Assembly: GCF_000721235.1 (NCBI RefSeq)
Contig: NZ_JOFH01000056.1
Coordinates: 1 to 30,745 of the forward strand
Direction of reading: 5' to 3'
Source: Streptomyces olivaceus
Lineage (GTDB): Bacteria > Actinomycetota > Actinomycetes > Streptomycetales > Streptomycetaceae
DNA: 30,745 nucleotides
The notes under the pieces were generated by a model. It worked only from the letters and a program-made list of their open reading frames with translations. It searched no databases and had not been told where the DNA came from. This document shows positions 1 through 6,661 of the stretch, piece after piece. The translations under genes and the position numbers were made by a program. Position 1 is the stretch's first letter, and each line of letters starts with the position of its first letter.

Positions 1-1
1 C

Positions 2-769
2 GAGGCCCACGGTCTCAAGCAGGGCCAGCTCGGCGACATCATCTTCTGCACGGGCTCGCTGATCGGCCAGATCGAGACCACGAAGAAGGTCCCGACCCGG
101 GACTTCTCCGAGCGCGTGGACGCTGCGCTGGGCACGGACGGCCTGTTCTCCCGCCTGATCGGCCTGGTCCTGCGCAGCCAACTTCCTACGTGGTTCCAGC
201 CGTACGCGGAGATGGAGGCGAACGCGGCGTACATCTCGACGTACCAGGCGCAGCTGGTCTACGGGCTGTTGCAGACGGAGGAGTACGCGCGGGCGGTGCT
301 GGCCACGGGCAGGCCGGGGCAGCTGGACAGTTTGTTGGCCGCGCGATTGGAGCGCCAGCGCATCCTCGACTGGGAAAAGCCTCCTGTGGCTCTGGTGATC
401 CTTGACGAGGCCGTACTCCACCGGCCGGTCGGCGGCGATGACGTGATGAGGCGCCAACTGGGCCACCTGTTGAGGTGCATCAGGCACCGCTGGATGCGGA
501 TCCAGGTGCTGCCGCTCTCAAGCGGTGAACATCCGGGCCTCGAAGGGGCGTTCACCATCTTCCGCTTTGATGACCATCCGGACGTCTTCTACACAGAGGA
601 CATGATGTCCGGCCACATGACGGCCGACCCGGACACCATCAAAGAAGCCAACCTCAATTACGCTCACTTGCAAGCGGCCGCCCTCTCGGTGAAGGACTCG
701 GCGGCGCTGATCGCCCGCGTAATGGAGGAACGCTATGCAGACCGAACTGAGCGAAGCCCAGTGGCGTAA
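2..769 (+). CDS. XRE-family regulator with DUF5753 domain (5' truncated)
   Basis: The frame is open from base 2, so the gene starts left of the window. The first visible residues (about 1-40) resemble the end of an XRE helix-turn-helix (GQLGDI...IGQIE). The rest is a DUF5753-type domain: a WFQPYAEMEANA entry, then YQAQLVYGLLQTEEYARAV, LLAARLERQRIL, VILDEAVLHRPVGG and a C-terminal TIKEANLNY segment. Streptomyces carry many such WhiJ-like DNA-binding regulators, commonly next to small DUF397 proteins, exactly as here: its last 35 bases overlap the DUF397 gene, which suggests translational coupling. Base composition looks less GC-biased than in neighbouring genes, as is usual for this expanded, mobile regulator family. 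The target is unknown. Confidence 0.88.
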   Translation, partial: EAHGLKQGQLGDIIFCTGSLIGQIETTKKVPTRDFSERVDAALGTDGLFSRLIGLVLRSQLPTWFQPYAEMEANAAYISTYQAQLVYGLLQTEEYARAVLATGRPGQLDSLLAARLERQRILDWEKPPVALVILDEAVLHRPVGGDDVMRRQLGHLLRCIRHRWMRIQVLPLSSGEHPGLEGAFTIFRFDDHPDVFYTEDMMSGHMTADPDTIKEANLNYAHLQAAALSVKDSAALIARVMEERYADRTERSPVA

Positions 770-926
770 GTCCAGCTTCAGCGGCCCCAACGGCGGCGAA
801 TGCGTGGAGGTCGCCGACGGATGCCCCGCCGGTTCCGTCCCCGTGCGGGACAGTAAGAACACCGCGGGGCCCGTCGTGACCGTCGGCGCCCGTGCCTGGC
901 AGAGCTTCGTCGACGGTCTGCGGTAG
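735..926 (+). CDS. DUF397 domain protein (BldB-like small protein)
   Basis: A 63-residue protein that is essentially one DUF397 domain: the WRKSSFSGPNGGECVEVA signature, then VPVRDSKN and a C-terminal AWQSFVDGLR. The ATG at 735 lies inside the 3' end of the upstream XRE/DUF5753 gene and is preceded by a good GGAGG ribosome binding site (about 724-728). DUF397 proteins (the BldB family) are almost confined to actinomycetes and are paired with WhiJ-type regulators. A partner or antagonist role toward the upstream regulator is the usual proposal. That role is inferred here from the pairing alone. Confidence 0.88.
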   Translation: MQTELSEAQWRKSSFSGPNGGECVEVADGCPAGSVPVRDSKNTAGPVVTVGARAWQSFVDGLR

Positions 927-934
927 CGCCCGCC

Positions 935-1780
935 GTGGAGCAACCGGAGTTGCGCCGCGCCGTCGAGGCGGGACGGGCGGTCGCGTCGGAGCTGGGCCTG
1001 CGGGCCGACGACGTGGCCGTCGTCCACAACTCGGACCGCGTGGCGCTGCGGCTCGTCCCCTGCGACGTGCTGGCCCGCGTCGCCCCCTCGGCGACCCTGG
1101 CGGAGGCCGAGTTCGAAGCGGAGGTCGCCCGCCAACTGACCGGTGTCGGCGCCCCGGTGGCCGAGCTGGACCCCCGGGTCCCACCGGAGGTCCACGTGCG
1201 GGACGGCTTCGTCGTCTCGCTGTGGACGTACTACGCCCCCGTGGGCCCGGAGATCTCGCCCGCCGACTACGCGGACGTGTTCATGCGGCACCACGCCGCC
1301 CTGCGCCGGATCGACCTGGACGGCGCACCGCACTTCACCGACCGGGTGGCCGCGGCACTGGATGCGGTGGAGGACCGGGGCCGTTCCCCCGAACTGACCG
1401 ACGCCAACCGGACGTTCCTCGGCGACACCCTGCGCGGCCTGGCCGCCGAAATCGGTGGCGACCGGACCGGCGACCAGCTGCTGCACGGCGAGCCGCATCC
1501 GGGAAACCTCCTGAGCACCAGGCGGGGACCGCTCTTCGTGGACCTGGCCACCTGCTGCCGGGGGCCGGTCGAGTTCGACCTCGCCCACGCGCCCGAGGAG
1601 GTCGCCGAGCACTACGCGGGCGCCGACCCCGACCTGGTCCGCCGGTGCCGCGCGCTGAACTGGGCGCTGTTCTGCGCCTGGCGCTGGCGCACCGAGGACC
1701 AGATGCCCGACCGGGACCACTGGCGGGCGGAGGGCCTGAACCGGGTCCGGGCGGCGCTCGGTCGTCGCTCGGTGAGCTGA
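935..1780 (+). CDS. Aminoglycoside-phosphotransferase-fold protein
   Basis: A 281-residue protein of the APH/choline-kinase fold. The N-terminal half has the kinase-like layout (GLRADDVAVVHNSDRVALRL). The C-terminal lobe carries the Brenner-type motif LLHGEPHPGNLL (H184, E186, N191) and the metal-binding segment FVDLATCCRGPVEFDLAHAP (D203). The catalytic aspartate of the canonical HGDxHxxN motif is Glu here (E186), so catalysis may be weak or the substrate different. The GTG at 935 is 9 nt after the DUF397 stop, so it is probably co-transcribed. The real substrate cannot be read from sequence; resistance should not be assumed. It converges on cseC, with 22 bp between the stop codons. Confidence 0.8.
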   Translation: MEQPELRRAVEAGRAVASELGLRADDVAVVHNSDRVALRLVPCDVLARVAPSATLAEAEFEAEVARQLTGVGAPVAELDPRVPPEVHVRDGFVVSLWTYYAPVGPEISPADYADVFMRHHAALRRIDLDGAPHFTDRVAAALDAVEDRGRSPELTDANRTFLGDTLRGLAAEIGGDRTGDQLLHGEPHPGNLLSTRRGPLFVDLATCCRGPVEFDLAHAPEEVAEHYAGADPDLVRRCRALNWALFCAWRWRTEDQMPDRDHWRAEGLNRVRAALGRRSVS

Positions 1781-1802
1781 AGCGGGCCTGGGCGCCTCGG
1801 CG

Positions 1803-3338
1803 TCACCGCTTGGGGGAGACGTCCCGGGGCGACGGCGTCTCGTCGTTCTTCCGGTCCGGCAGCATCGGGTAGCTGCCCGTGTTCGTCGGCGCGTGCTCCG
1901 GCAGCCACAGCACGGCGACCGCGCCCTCGGCCGGTTCGTCGGGGGCCGCACCCGCCGGGCGTACGTTGCGGAAGGTGAGCCGGGCGCCCAGGACGCGGGC
2001 CTGACCGGCCGCGATGGTCAGGCCCAGCCCGTGACCGCGGCCCGCGCGGTCCCTGCTGCCGGTACGGAAGCGGCTCGGCCCCTCGGCGAGGAGGTGCGGG
2101 GGGAAGCCGGGACCGTGGTCGCGGACCCGGATCACCCGGCCCTCGACGCTGACCTCGATGGGCGGCCGGCCGTGCCGGGCGGCGTTGGCGAGCAGGTTGA
2201 ACAGCACGCGCTCCAGGCGGCGCGGGTCGGTCGTGACCTCCGACTCGTGGACCACCCGCACCGTGACGGCCGGGTCCTTGGCGGCCACCCGCCGGGACAC
2301 GAAGTGGCCCAGCATGATGTCCTGCAGCTCGGCCCGTTCCGAGGCGCCGTCGAGCCGCGCCACCTCCAGGACGTCCTCGACGAGCGTGCGCATGGCCTTC
2401 GCCCGGTCCAGGACCAGCTCGGTCGGCCGGCCCGGCGGCAGCAGCTCGGCGGCGGTGAGCAGGCCGGTCACCGGCGTACGCAACTCGTGCGCGATGTCCG
2501 CGGTGACCCGGCGCTCGGCCTCGATGCGCTGCTGCAAGGTGTCGGCCATCGCGTCCACCGCCCGCGCGACGTCGTCGGTCTCGTCCCGTACGACGCCGCC
2601 GATGGCGTCCCGCACCCGGACGTCGGGCTCGCCGTTGGCGACCTGGTTGGCCGCGGCGGCGGCCTCGCGCAGCCGGCGCGACAGCTGGCCGCCGATGAGC
2701 ACGCCGAGCGCGCTGCCGCCGAGGACGACCGCGATGGAGCCGATGACCAGGGCCTGGTCGAGGTCGTGGAGGATGTCCGCGCTGCGGTCGGTGAAGCCGG
2801 AGTGCAGGGACATCACGTGGCCGTCCTTGAGCGGCACGGCCGCCCAGATGTCCGTCACCCCGTCGGCCCGCTCGGAGACGTACGTCGCACGCCGCCCGGC
2901 CTCGGTCTTGCGGCGCAGCTCCGGGGGCAGCGCGGGGTCGTCGATCTTGGCGTTCGGGAAGTTCTGGCGCCCGGACAGCTCGTAGTTGCGCTGGGCGATC
3001 AGGACCCGGTCGTCCGCGAGGTCACGGGCGTTGTCGAGCATCGACACCCGGGCCGCGTTGTGCACGACCAGGCTCAGCGCGACCGCCACCAGCGCGCCGA
3101 CCAGCGCGATCGCCGCGCTGAGCTTCCAGCGCAGCCCGGTGCGGATACTCCGGCCGCGCAGCAGCCGACGGAGCCCGGTGGGCCCGGCGGGCCCGGTGGT
3201 CTCGCCGGGTCCACGCGAAGCGAAACGGCCGCCCGGTTCCGTACGGCCGCCCGGCGCCCCGCGGCCCTCCGGCTCGCCGTCGTGGTCGTTCGGGCGCCCC
3301 GGAGGGGAGCCGGTCCGGTGTCGGAAGAACCCCCGCAT
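1803..3338 (-). CDS. cseC: Envelope-stress sensor histidine kinase CseC
   Basis: A 511-residue membrane kinase. The cytoplasmic N-terminus (1-72) is long and Gly/Pro/Arg-rich. TM1 spans about 73-93, an extracytoplasmic sensor about 94-195 and TM2 about 196-218. A HAMP-like linker follows (LSRRLREAAAAANQVANGE), then the HisKA box with RRVTADIAHELRTPV (H284), and a HATPase domain with N-box LFNLLANAARHGR, a DHGPGFP G-box and GRGHGLGLTIA. It lies 25 nt after cseB, preceded by AGGGA. Order and sequence match the sigE-cseA-cseB-cseC operon of S. coelicolor, where CseC responds to cell-wall damage and phosphorylates CseB. Assignment rests on synteny and motif content recalled from memory. Confidence 0.93.
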   Translation of the reverse strand: MRGFFRHRTGSPPGRPNDHDGEPEGRGAPGGRTEPGGRFASRGPGETTGPAGPTGLRRLLRGRSIRTGLRWKLSAAIALVGALVAVALSLVVHNAARVSMLDNARDLADDRVLIAQRNYELSGRQNFPNAKIDDPALPPELRRKTEAGRRATYVSERADGVTDIWAAVPLKDGHVMSLHSGFTDRSADILHDLDQALVIGSIAVVLGGSALGVLIGGQLSRRLREAAAAANQVANGEPDVRVRDAIGGVVRDETDDVARAVDAMADTLQQRIEAERRVTADIAHELRTPVTGLLTAAELLPPGRPTELVLDRAKAMRTLVEDVLEVARLDGASERAELQDIMLGHFVSRRVAAKDPAVTVRVVHESEVTTDPRRLERVLFNLLANAARHGRPPIEVSVEGRVIRVRDHGPGFPPHLLAEGPSRFRTGSRDRAGRGHGLGLTIAAGQARVLGARLTFRNVRPAGAAPDEPAEGAVAVLWLPEHAPTNTGSYPMLPDRKNDETPSPRDVSPKR

Positions 3339-3363
3339 ATCCCTGTGTCCCCGCCGTCCCCGC

Positions 3364-4065
3364 TCAGGCCTTCAACTTGTAACCGAAGCCGCGGACCGTC
3401 TCGACCCGGTCCTGGCCGATCTTGGTGCGCAGCCGCTGCACATGCACGTCCACGACGCGGGTGTCCCCGCCCCAGCCGTAGTCCCACACGCGTTCCAGGA
3501 GCCGGTCGCGCGAGAGCACCGTGCCCGGCGCCGTGGAGAACTCCAGCAGCAGCCGCATCTCCGTCGGCGTGAGCGCCACCGGCCGACCGGCCCGGCGCAC
3601 CTCCATGCCCTCGGTGTCCACCTCCAGGTCGCCGAAGGTGAGCACACCCCCCTCCGCCGCGCCCGCGTCCTCGGCCCGGTCGTCCCCGGCGGCGTGACCG
3701 AAGCGGCGCAGTACGGCCCGGATCCGGGCGACCAGCACGGCACCGTCGAACGGCTTGGTGACGTAGTCGTCCGCGCCCGCCTCCAGGCCCAGGACGACGT
3801 CGATGGAATCCGCCCGCGCCGACAGCATGATCACCGGCACCGTGGACTCGTCGCGGATGCGGCGGCACAGGCTGACGCCGTCGAGGCCGGGGAGCATGAC
3901 GTCGAGGAGGGCGATGTCGGGGCGGTCGGCCCGGAACGACTCCAGGCCGGAGAGCCCGTCGGGCATCGCGGTGACCGCGAAACCGTCCCGCTCCAGGGCG
4001 AGCTGCGTGGCCTCGCGGATGACGTCGTCGTCCTCGACGAACAGGACGTGGGTCTGGTCTGGCAT
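3364..4065 (-). CDS. cseB: Response regulator CseB (OmpR/PhoB type)
   Basis: A 233-residue OmpR-family regulator. The receiver has the acidic pocket VEDDD, phospho-acceptor D55 in LLDVMLPGLDG, the conserved T/S in VIMLSARA and lysine in YVTKPFD. The C-terminal winged helix contains LTPTEMRLLLEF and VVDVHVQRLRTKIG, ending in VRGFGYKLKA. CseB activates the sigE promoter in S. coelicolor. The start is uncertain: ATG at 4065 begins immediately before the conserved THVLFVEDDD, while an in-frame GTG at 4080 adds five residues but has GAGGA directly abutting it with no spacer. The gene is 43 nt downstream of cseA (28 nt if the GTG is used) and 25 nt upstream of cseC. Confidence 0.93.
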   Translation of the reverse strand: MPDQTHVLFVEDDDVIREATQLALERDGFAVTAMPDGLSGLESFRADRPDIALLDVMLPGLDGVSLCRRIRDESTVPVIMLSARADSIDVVLGLEAGADDYVTKPFDGAVLVARIRAVLRRFGHAAGDDRAEDAGAAEGGVLTFGDLEVDTEGMEVRRAGRPVALTPTEMRLLLEFSTAPGTVLSRDRLLERVWDYGWGGDTRVVDVHVQRLRTKIGQDRVETVRGFGYKLKA

Positions 4066-4108
4066 CCGGGGTGTTCTCACTCCTCGTAGGCGGACGGCAC
4101 GGGTGCGG

Positions 4109-4780
4109 TCAGCTGCCCGGCTCCGGAACCGGGGTGGGGACGTTGCCCGCGGTGTTGCTGTAGTCGTTGTGGGTGCGGTACTCCTCCGCGAACCGGTCCG
4201 AGGCCCAGCGGTACGTGATCACGTTCTCGCCGGACGGACTGGACACCGGGTCGCCCCTCTCGTACACCTGCTTCGTCACCACCAGGTCGCCGCGGTCGAT
4301 CTCCGCGTAGACCGGAGGCTCCTCGGCCCGGAACACATTCTGGTACGAGCCGTCCTCCCGGCGGTACACGTAACTGCCCACACCCACCGCGTCACCGCAC
4401 GTCAGCACGTTGACGACGACGTCCTCGGCCGAACCCGGGGTCAGCTCCCCGTACGACACGTCGACCGGGTACTCGTCGGCGACGCACGGCCGCAGCTCGC
4501 GCTTGACCTCCGCGGAGACCTCGGGGTCCGACTGGACCAGCCGCACCGCGTCCACCCGGTCGGGCACCTTCGAGGGGGTGGCCGCGGGGGCGGGCGAGGA
4601 GGAGGCGGCGCCGCCCACCGCGTCGGCGTGGGCCGGGCCCTCGTCGCGGGCACCGGTGCCGCCGGCCCCGCAGCCGGCCAGGCACACGCCGAGGGCGACG
4701 AACGCGGCCACCGCCGCACTCGCCGCCTGCGTGCCCCTCCGGCGTCTGCCGGGTGGTCGACCGAAGGTCAGGCCGCGCAA
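4109..4780 (-). CDS. cseA: Lipoprotein CseA, negative modulator of the SigE system
   Basis: A 223-residue predicted lipoprotein. The basic n-region (GRPPGRRRRG) is followed by a hydrophobic stretch and the lipobox LAGC, then an Ala/Pro-rich linker and a compact domain from about residue 75 (DRVDAVRLVQSDPEVSAEV ...). I chose TTG at 4780: it is preceded by a GGAGAGGGA ribosome binding site, it overlaps the last 13 bases of sigE, and no in-frame ATG precedes the signal peptide. In S. coelicolor CseA sits outside the membrane and dampens sigE expression. The rare TTG start and overlap with sigE fit low, coupled expression. The longer open frame upstream is the sigE gene read in another frame. Confidence 0.9.
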   Translation of the reverse strand: MRGLTFGRPPGRRRRGTQAASAAVAAFVALGVCLAGCGAGGTGARDEGPAHADAVGGAASSSPAPAATPSKVPDRVDAVRLVQSDPEVSAEVKRELRPCVADEYPVDVSYGELTPGSAEDVVVNVLTCGDAVGVGSYVYRREDGSYQNVFRAEEPPVYAEIDRGDLVVTKQVYERGDPVSSPSGENVITYRWASDRFAEEYRTHNDYSNTAGNVPTPVPEPGS

Positions 4781-5307
4781 CGCTCCCTCTCCCCACGCTC
4801 CAGCGCCCGTGCGTCCAGATCGCGGGCGACCAGCTCCTCGCGGAGCCGGGCGAGCGCCCGGTGCAGCGTGCTCTTGACCGTTCCCGCCGACATGCCGAGG
4901 GCTGCGGCGGTCTCCTCCGTTGACATCTGCTCCCAGTGTCGCAGCACCACGACGCTGCGCTGCTTGGGGGCGAGCACCTTCATGACGTCCATCAGCAGGG
5001 CGCGGTCCGCGTGCTGCTCGGTGGAGTCCTCCACGCCGCACTCGGGGAGCTGCTCGGTCGGCACCTCCTCCAGCTTCCGGGCCCGCCACCACTCGGTCCG
5101 CGTGTTGATCATGACCCGGCGCAGGTAGGCGTCCGCGAGCCGCTTGTCCTCGATCGTCGACCAGCGGCGGTACGTCCGCACCAGCGCGGTCTGCAGCAGG
5201 TCCTGCGCGTCGACCGGGTCCGGGACCAGGCGGCGGGCACTGCGCAGCAGCGCGTCCTGCCGGTTGCGGACGTACTCCTCGAACTCGAGCACCTCGCCCT
5301 GCGCCAT
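4768..5307 (-). CDS. sigE: ECF sigma factor SigE
   Basis: A 179-residue ECF sigma factor. Region 2 (about 8-75) includes YVRNRQDALLRSARRL and the core-binding VDAQDLLQTALVRTYRRW. Region 4 (about 110-165) includes LAPKQRSVVVLRHWEQMS and the helix-turn-helix TVKSTLHRALARL. ATG 5307 has GGAAGG about 9 nt upstream. SigE directs transcription of cell-envelope genes. Unlike most ECF factors it has no cognate anti-sigma; its level is set by CseB-dependent transcription, consistent with cseA-cseB-cseC following directly. Sequence and operon order match S. coelicolor SigE as I remember it. Confidence 0.95.
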   Translation of the reverse strand: MAQGEVLEFEEYVRNRQDALLRSARRLVPDPVDAQDLLQTALVRTYRRWSTIEDKRLADAYLRRVMINTRTEWWRARKLEEVPTEQLPECGVEDSTEQHADRALLMDVMKVLAPKQRSVVVLRHWEQMSTEETAAALGMSAGTVKSTLHRALARLREELVARDLDARALERGERERCAA

Positions 5308-5593
5308 GGTCGACCGCCTTCCATCCCCGAATCACTGCCTGTGGTCCGTACGCGTGCTGTGCCACTCGGGCACGCAAACGAAGGTAGGGAAGCGTTGTCA
5401 CGGCGCTGTGCGAAGCAGCCTGCGACGAACCTTCGGCTGTCCGTCGGTTGTGTAACGGAAGTAGGAGACGGATAAATCAGCCGGGCGGTTGACGATGTTA
5501 TGGGGTGATTCGCACCCCGGTATGGCCGTTGTGACTGTGACGTGGCGCTGGTGACAGTTGCTGTGAACCGTCGCTGTGAACCGTTGCCGTGAC
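5308..5593 (-). promoter_or_regulatory. sigE upstream region with clustered TCACA motifs
   Basis: A 286-bp gap between mutY and sigE, both on the minus strand, so it must hold the CseB-dependent sigE promoter. Within about 5530-5580 (minus strand) TCAC(A) occurs five times, including a 13-bp tandem TTCACAGC(G/A)AC. At 5502-5518 an inverted repeat GGGGTG-N5-CACCCC may end mutY transcription. A TACCTT box around 5385 is a candidate -10 with no good -35, as expected of an activator-dependent promoter. None of these is proven to be the CseB site. Confidence 0.4.
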
Positions 5594-6544
5594 TCAGCCG
5601 AGCGGCAGCCGGTACAGACCGTCCGCCAGCGGCTCCACCAGACCGTCGGAGACGAGGCCGTCCAGGGCGCGGGCGCGCTGGACCGGCTCGTGCCACACCT
5701 GGTCGAGGGTGGCCTGCGGCACCGGACCCGGCGCCTCCCGCAGCACCGCGAGCAGCCGGCCGCGCACCTGCCGGTCGGTGCCCGCGTACGTTTGGCCGCG
5801 CCGCGGCGGGCCGTCGTGCGCCGGCTTTCCGGCCAGCCGCCAGGCGCACTGGGCGGCGATCGGACAGCGGTGGCACGACTCGTTCTTCGCCGTGCACACC
5901 AGCGCGCCCAGCTCCATCGAGGCGGCGGCCCACCGCGCGGCGCTCGCCTCCTCGTCCGGCAGCAGCGCCCGCGCCAGTTTCCGCTCGGCGGCGGTCGTGG
6001 CGTTCGGCGGGTACTGCACGCCGGTGACCGCGCGGGCGAGGACCCGGCGGACGTTGGTGTCCAGCACGGCGTGCCGCTGGCCGTAGGCGAAGGAGGCGAC
6101 CGCGGCGGCCGTGTACTCCCCGATGCCGGGCAGCGCCAGGAGCTGCGCGTGGTCCGGCGGTACGTCGCCGCCGTGCCGTTCCGTTATGGCCGCGGCGGCG
6201 CCGTGCAGCCGCAGGGCGCGGCGCGGGTAGCCGAGCCGCCCCCAGGCGCGGACGGCCTCGCCGGGCGCCTCGGCGGCGAGGTCGGCGGGGCGCGGCCAGC
6301 GGGCCAGCCACTGCTCGTAGACGGGCAGGACGCGGCTCACCGGCGTCTGCTGGAGCATGAACTCACTGACCATCACGCCCCAGGCACCGGCCTCCGGTCT
6401 CCGCCAGGGCAGATCCCGGGCGTGCTCGTCGAACCAGTCGATGACGGGGGCGTGCAGCGAGCCACCGGCCGCGGCCCGTCCGTCGGCGGACGGAGCGGCG
6501 GGCCCGGAGGGGGCGCTGTGCGAGGGCTTCATGGGCGCAGTCAT
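5594..6544 (-). CDS. mutY: A/G-specific adenine DNA glycosylase MutY
   Basis: A 316-residue HhH-GPD glycosylase that removes adenine mispaired with 8-oxoguanine. Visible are the catalytic-Glu segment VMVSEFMLQQTPVSRV, the helix-hairpin-helix LPGIGEYTAAAVASFA followed by catalytic Asp in VLDTNVRRVLAR, and the [4Fe-4S] motif C-x6-C-x2-C-x5-C (CTAKNESCHRCPIAAQC). After the cluster only about 85 residues remain; they look like a small helical or winged-helix segment (RGRLLAVLREAP ... DQVWHEPVQRARALDGLV), not the Nudix-like 8-oxoG-reading domain of E. coli MutY. ATG 6544 has GGAGGG just upstream; a second in-frame ATG is at 6532. The much longer open frame upstream is antisense to the sensor kinase. 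Confidence 0.94.
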   Translation of the reverse strand: MTAPMKPSHSAPSGPAAPSADGRAAAGGSLHAPVIDWFDEHARDLPWRRPEAGAWGVMVSEFMLQQTPVSRVLPVYEQWLARWPRPADLAAEAPGEAVRAWGRLGYPRRALRLHGAAAAITERHGGDVPPDHAQLLALPGIGEYTAAAVASFAYGQRHAVLDTNVRRVLARAVTGVQYPPNATTAAERKLARALLPDEEASAARWAAASMELGALVCTAKNESCHRCPIAAQCAWRLAGKPAHDGPPRRGQTYAGTDRQVRGRLLAVLREAPGPVPQATLDQVWHEPVQRARALDGLVSDGLVEPLADGLYRLPLG

Positions 6545-6610
6545 GACCCTCCGATCCTGCCACGGAAGGCCCGCCCGGCGGGCGCACCGCACCCTACGGC
6601 GAACAGGACA

Positions 6611-6626
6611 CCTGCCGATCGGCAGG
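6611..6626. promoter_or_regulatory. 16-bp perfect palindrome, candidate operator
   Basis: CCTGCCGATCGGCAGG is a perfect palindrome with no spacer, in the 117-bp divergent gap between mutY (starts 6544, minus) and the sensor kinase (starts 6662, plus). It ends 23 bp before the candidate -10 box of the kinase gene at 6650, so a bound protein would cover the -35 area. The binding protein is unknown. Confidence 0.45.
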
Positions 6627-6649
6627 GGCGCCGCCCCGCCTCCCGCTTG

Positions 6650-6655
6650 TACCGT
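6650..6655 (+). promoter_or_regulatory. Candidate -10 box, leaderless sensor-kinase transcript
   Basis: TACCGT lies 6 nt before ATG 6662. There is no Shine-Dalgarno sequence and no recognisable -35. The spacing fits transcription starting at or next to the A of the start codon. Confidence 0.5.
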
Positions 6656-6661
6656 CGCCCC

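Noticed and set aside
1893..3572. 559-residue plus-strand frame
   Set aside because: Antisense to cseC with no recognisable motif.
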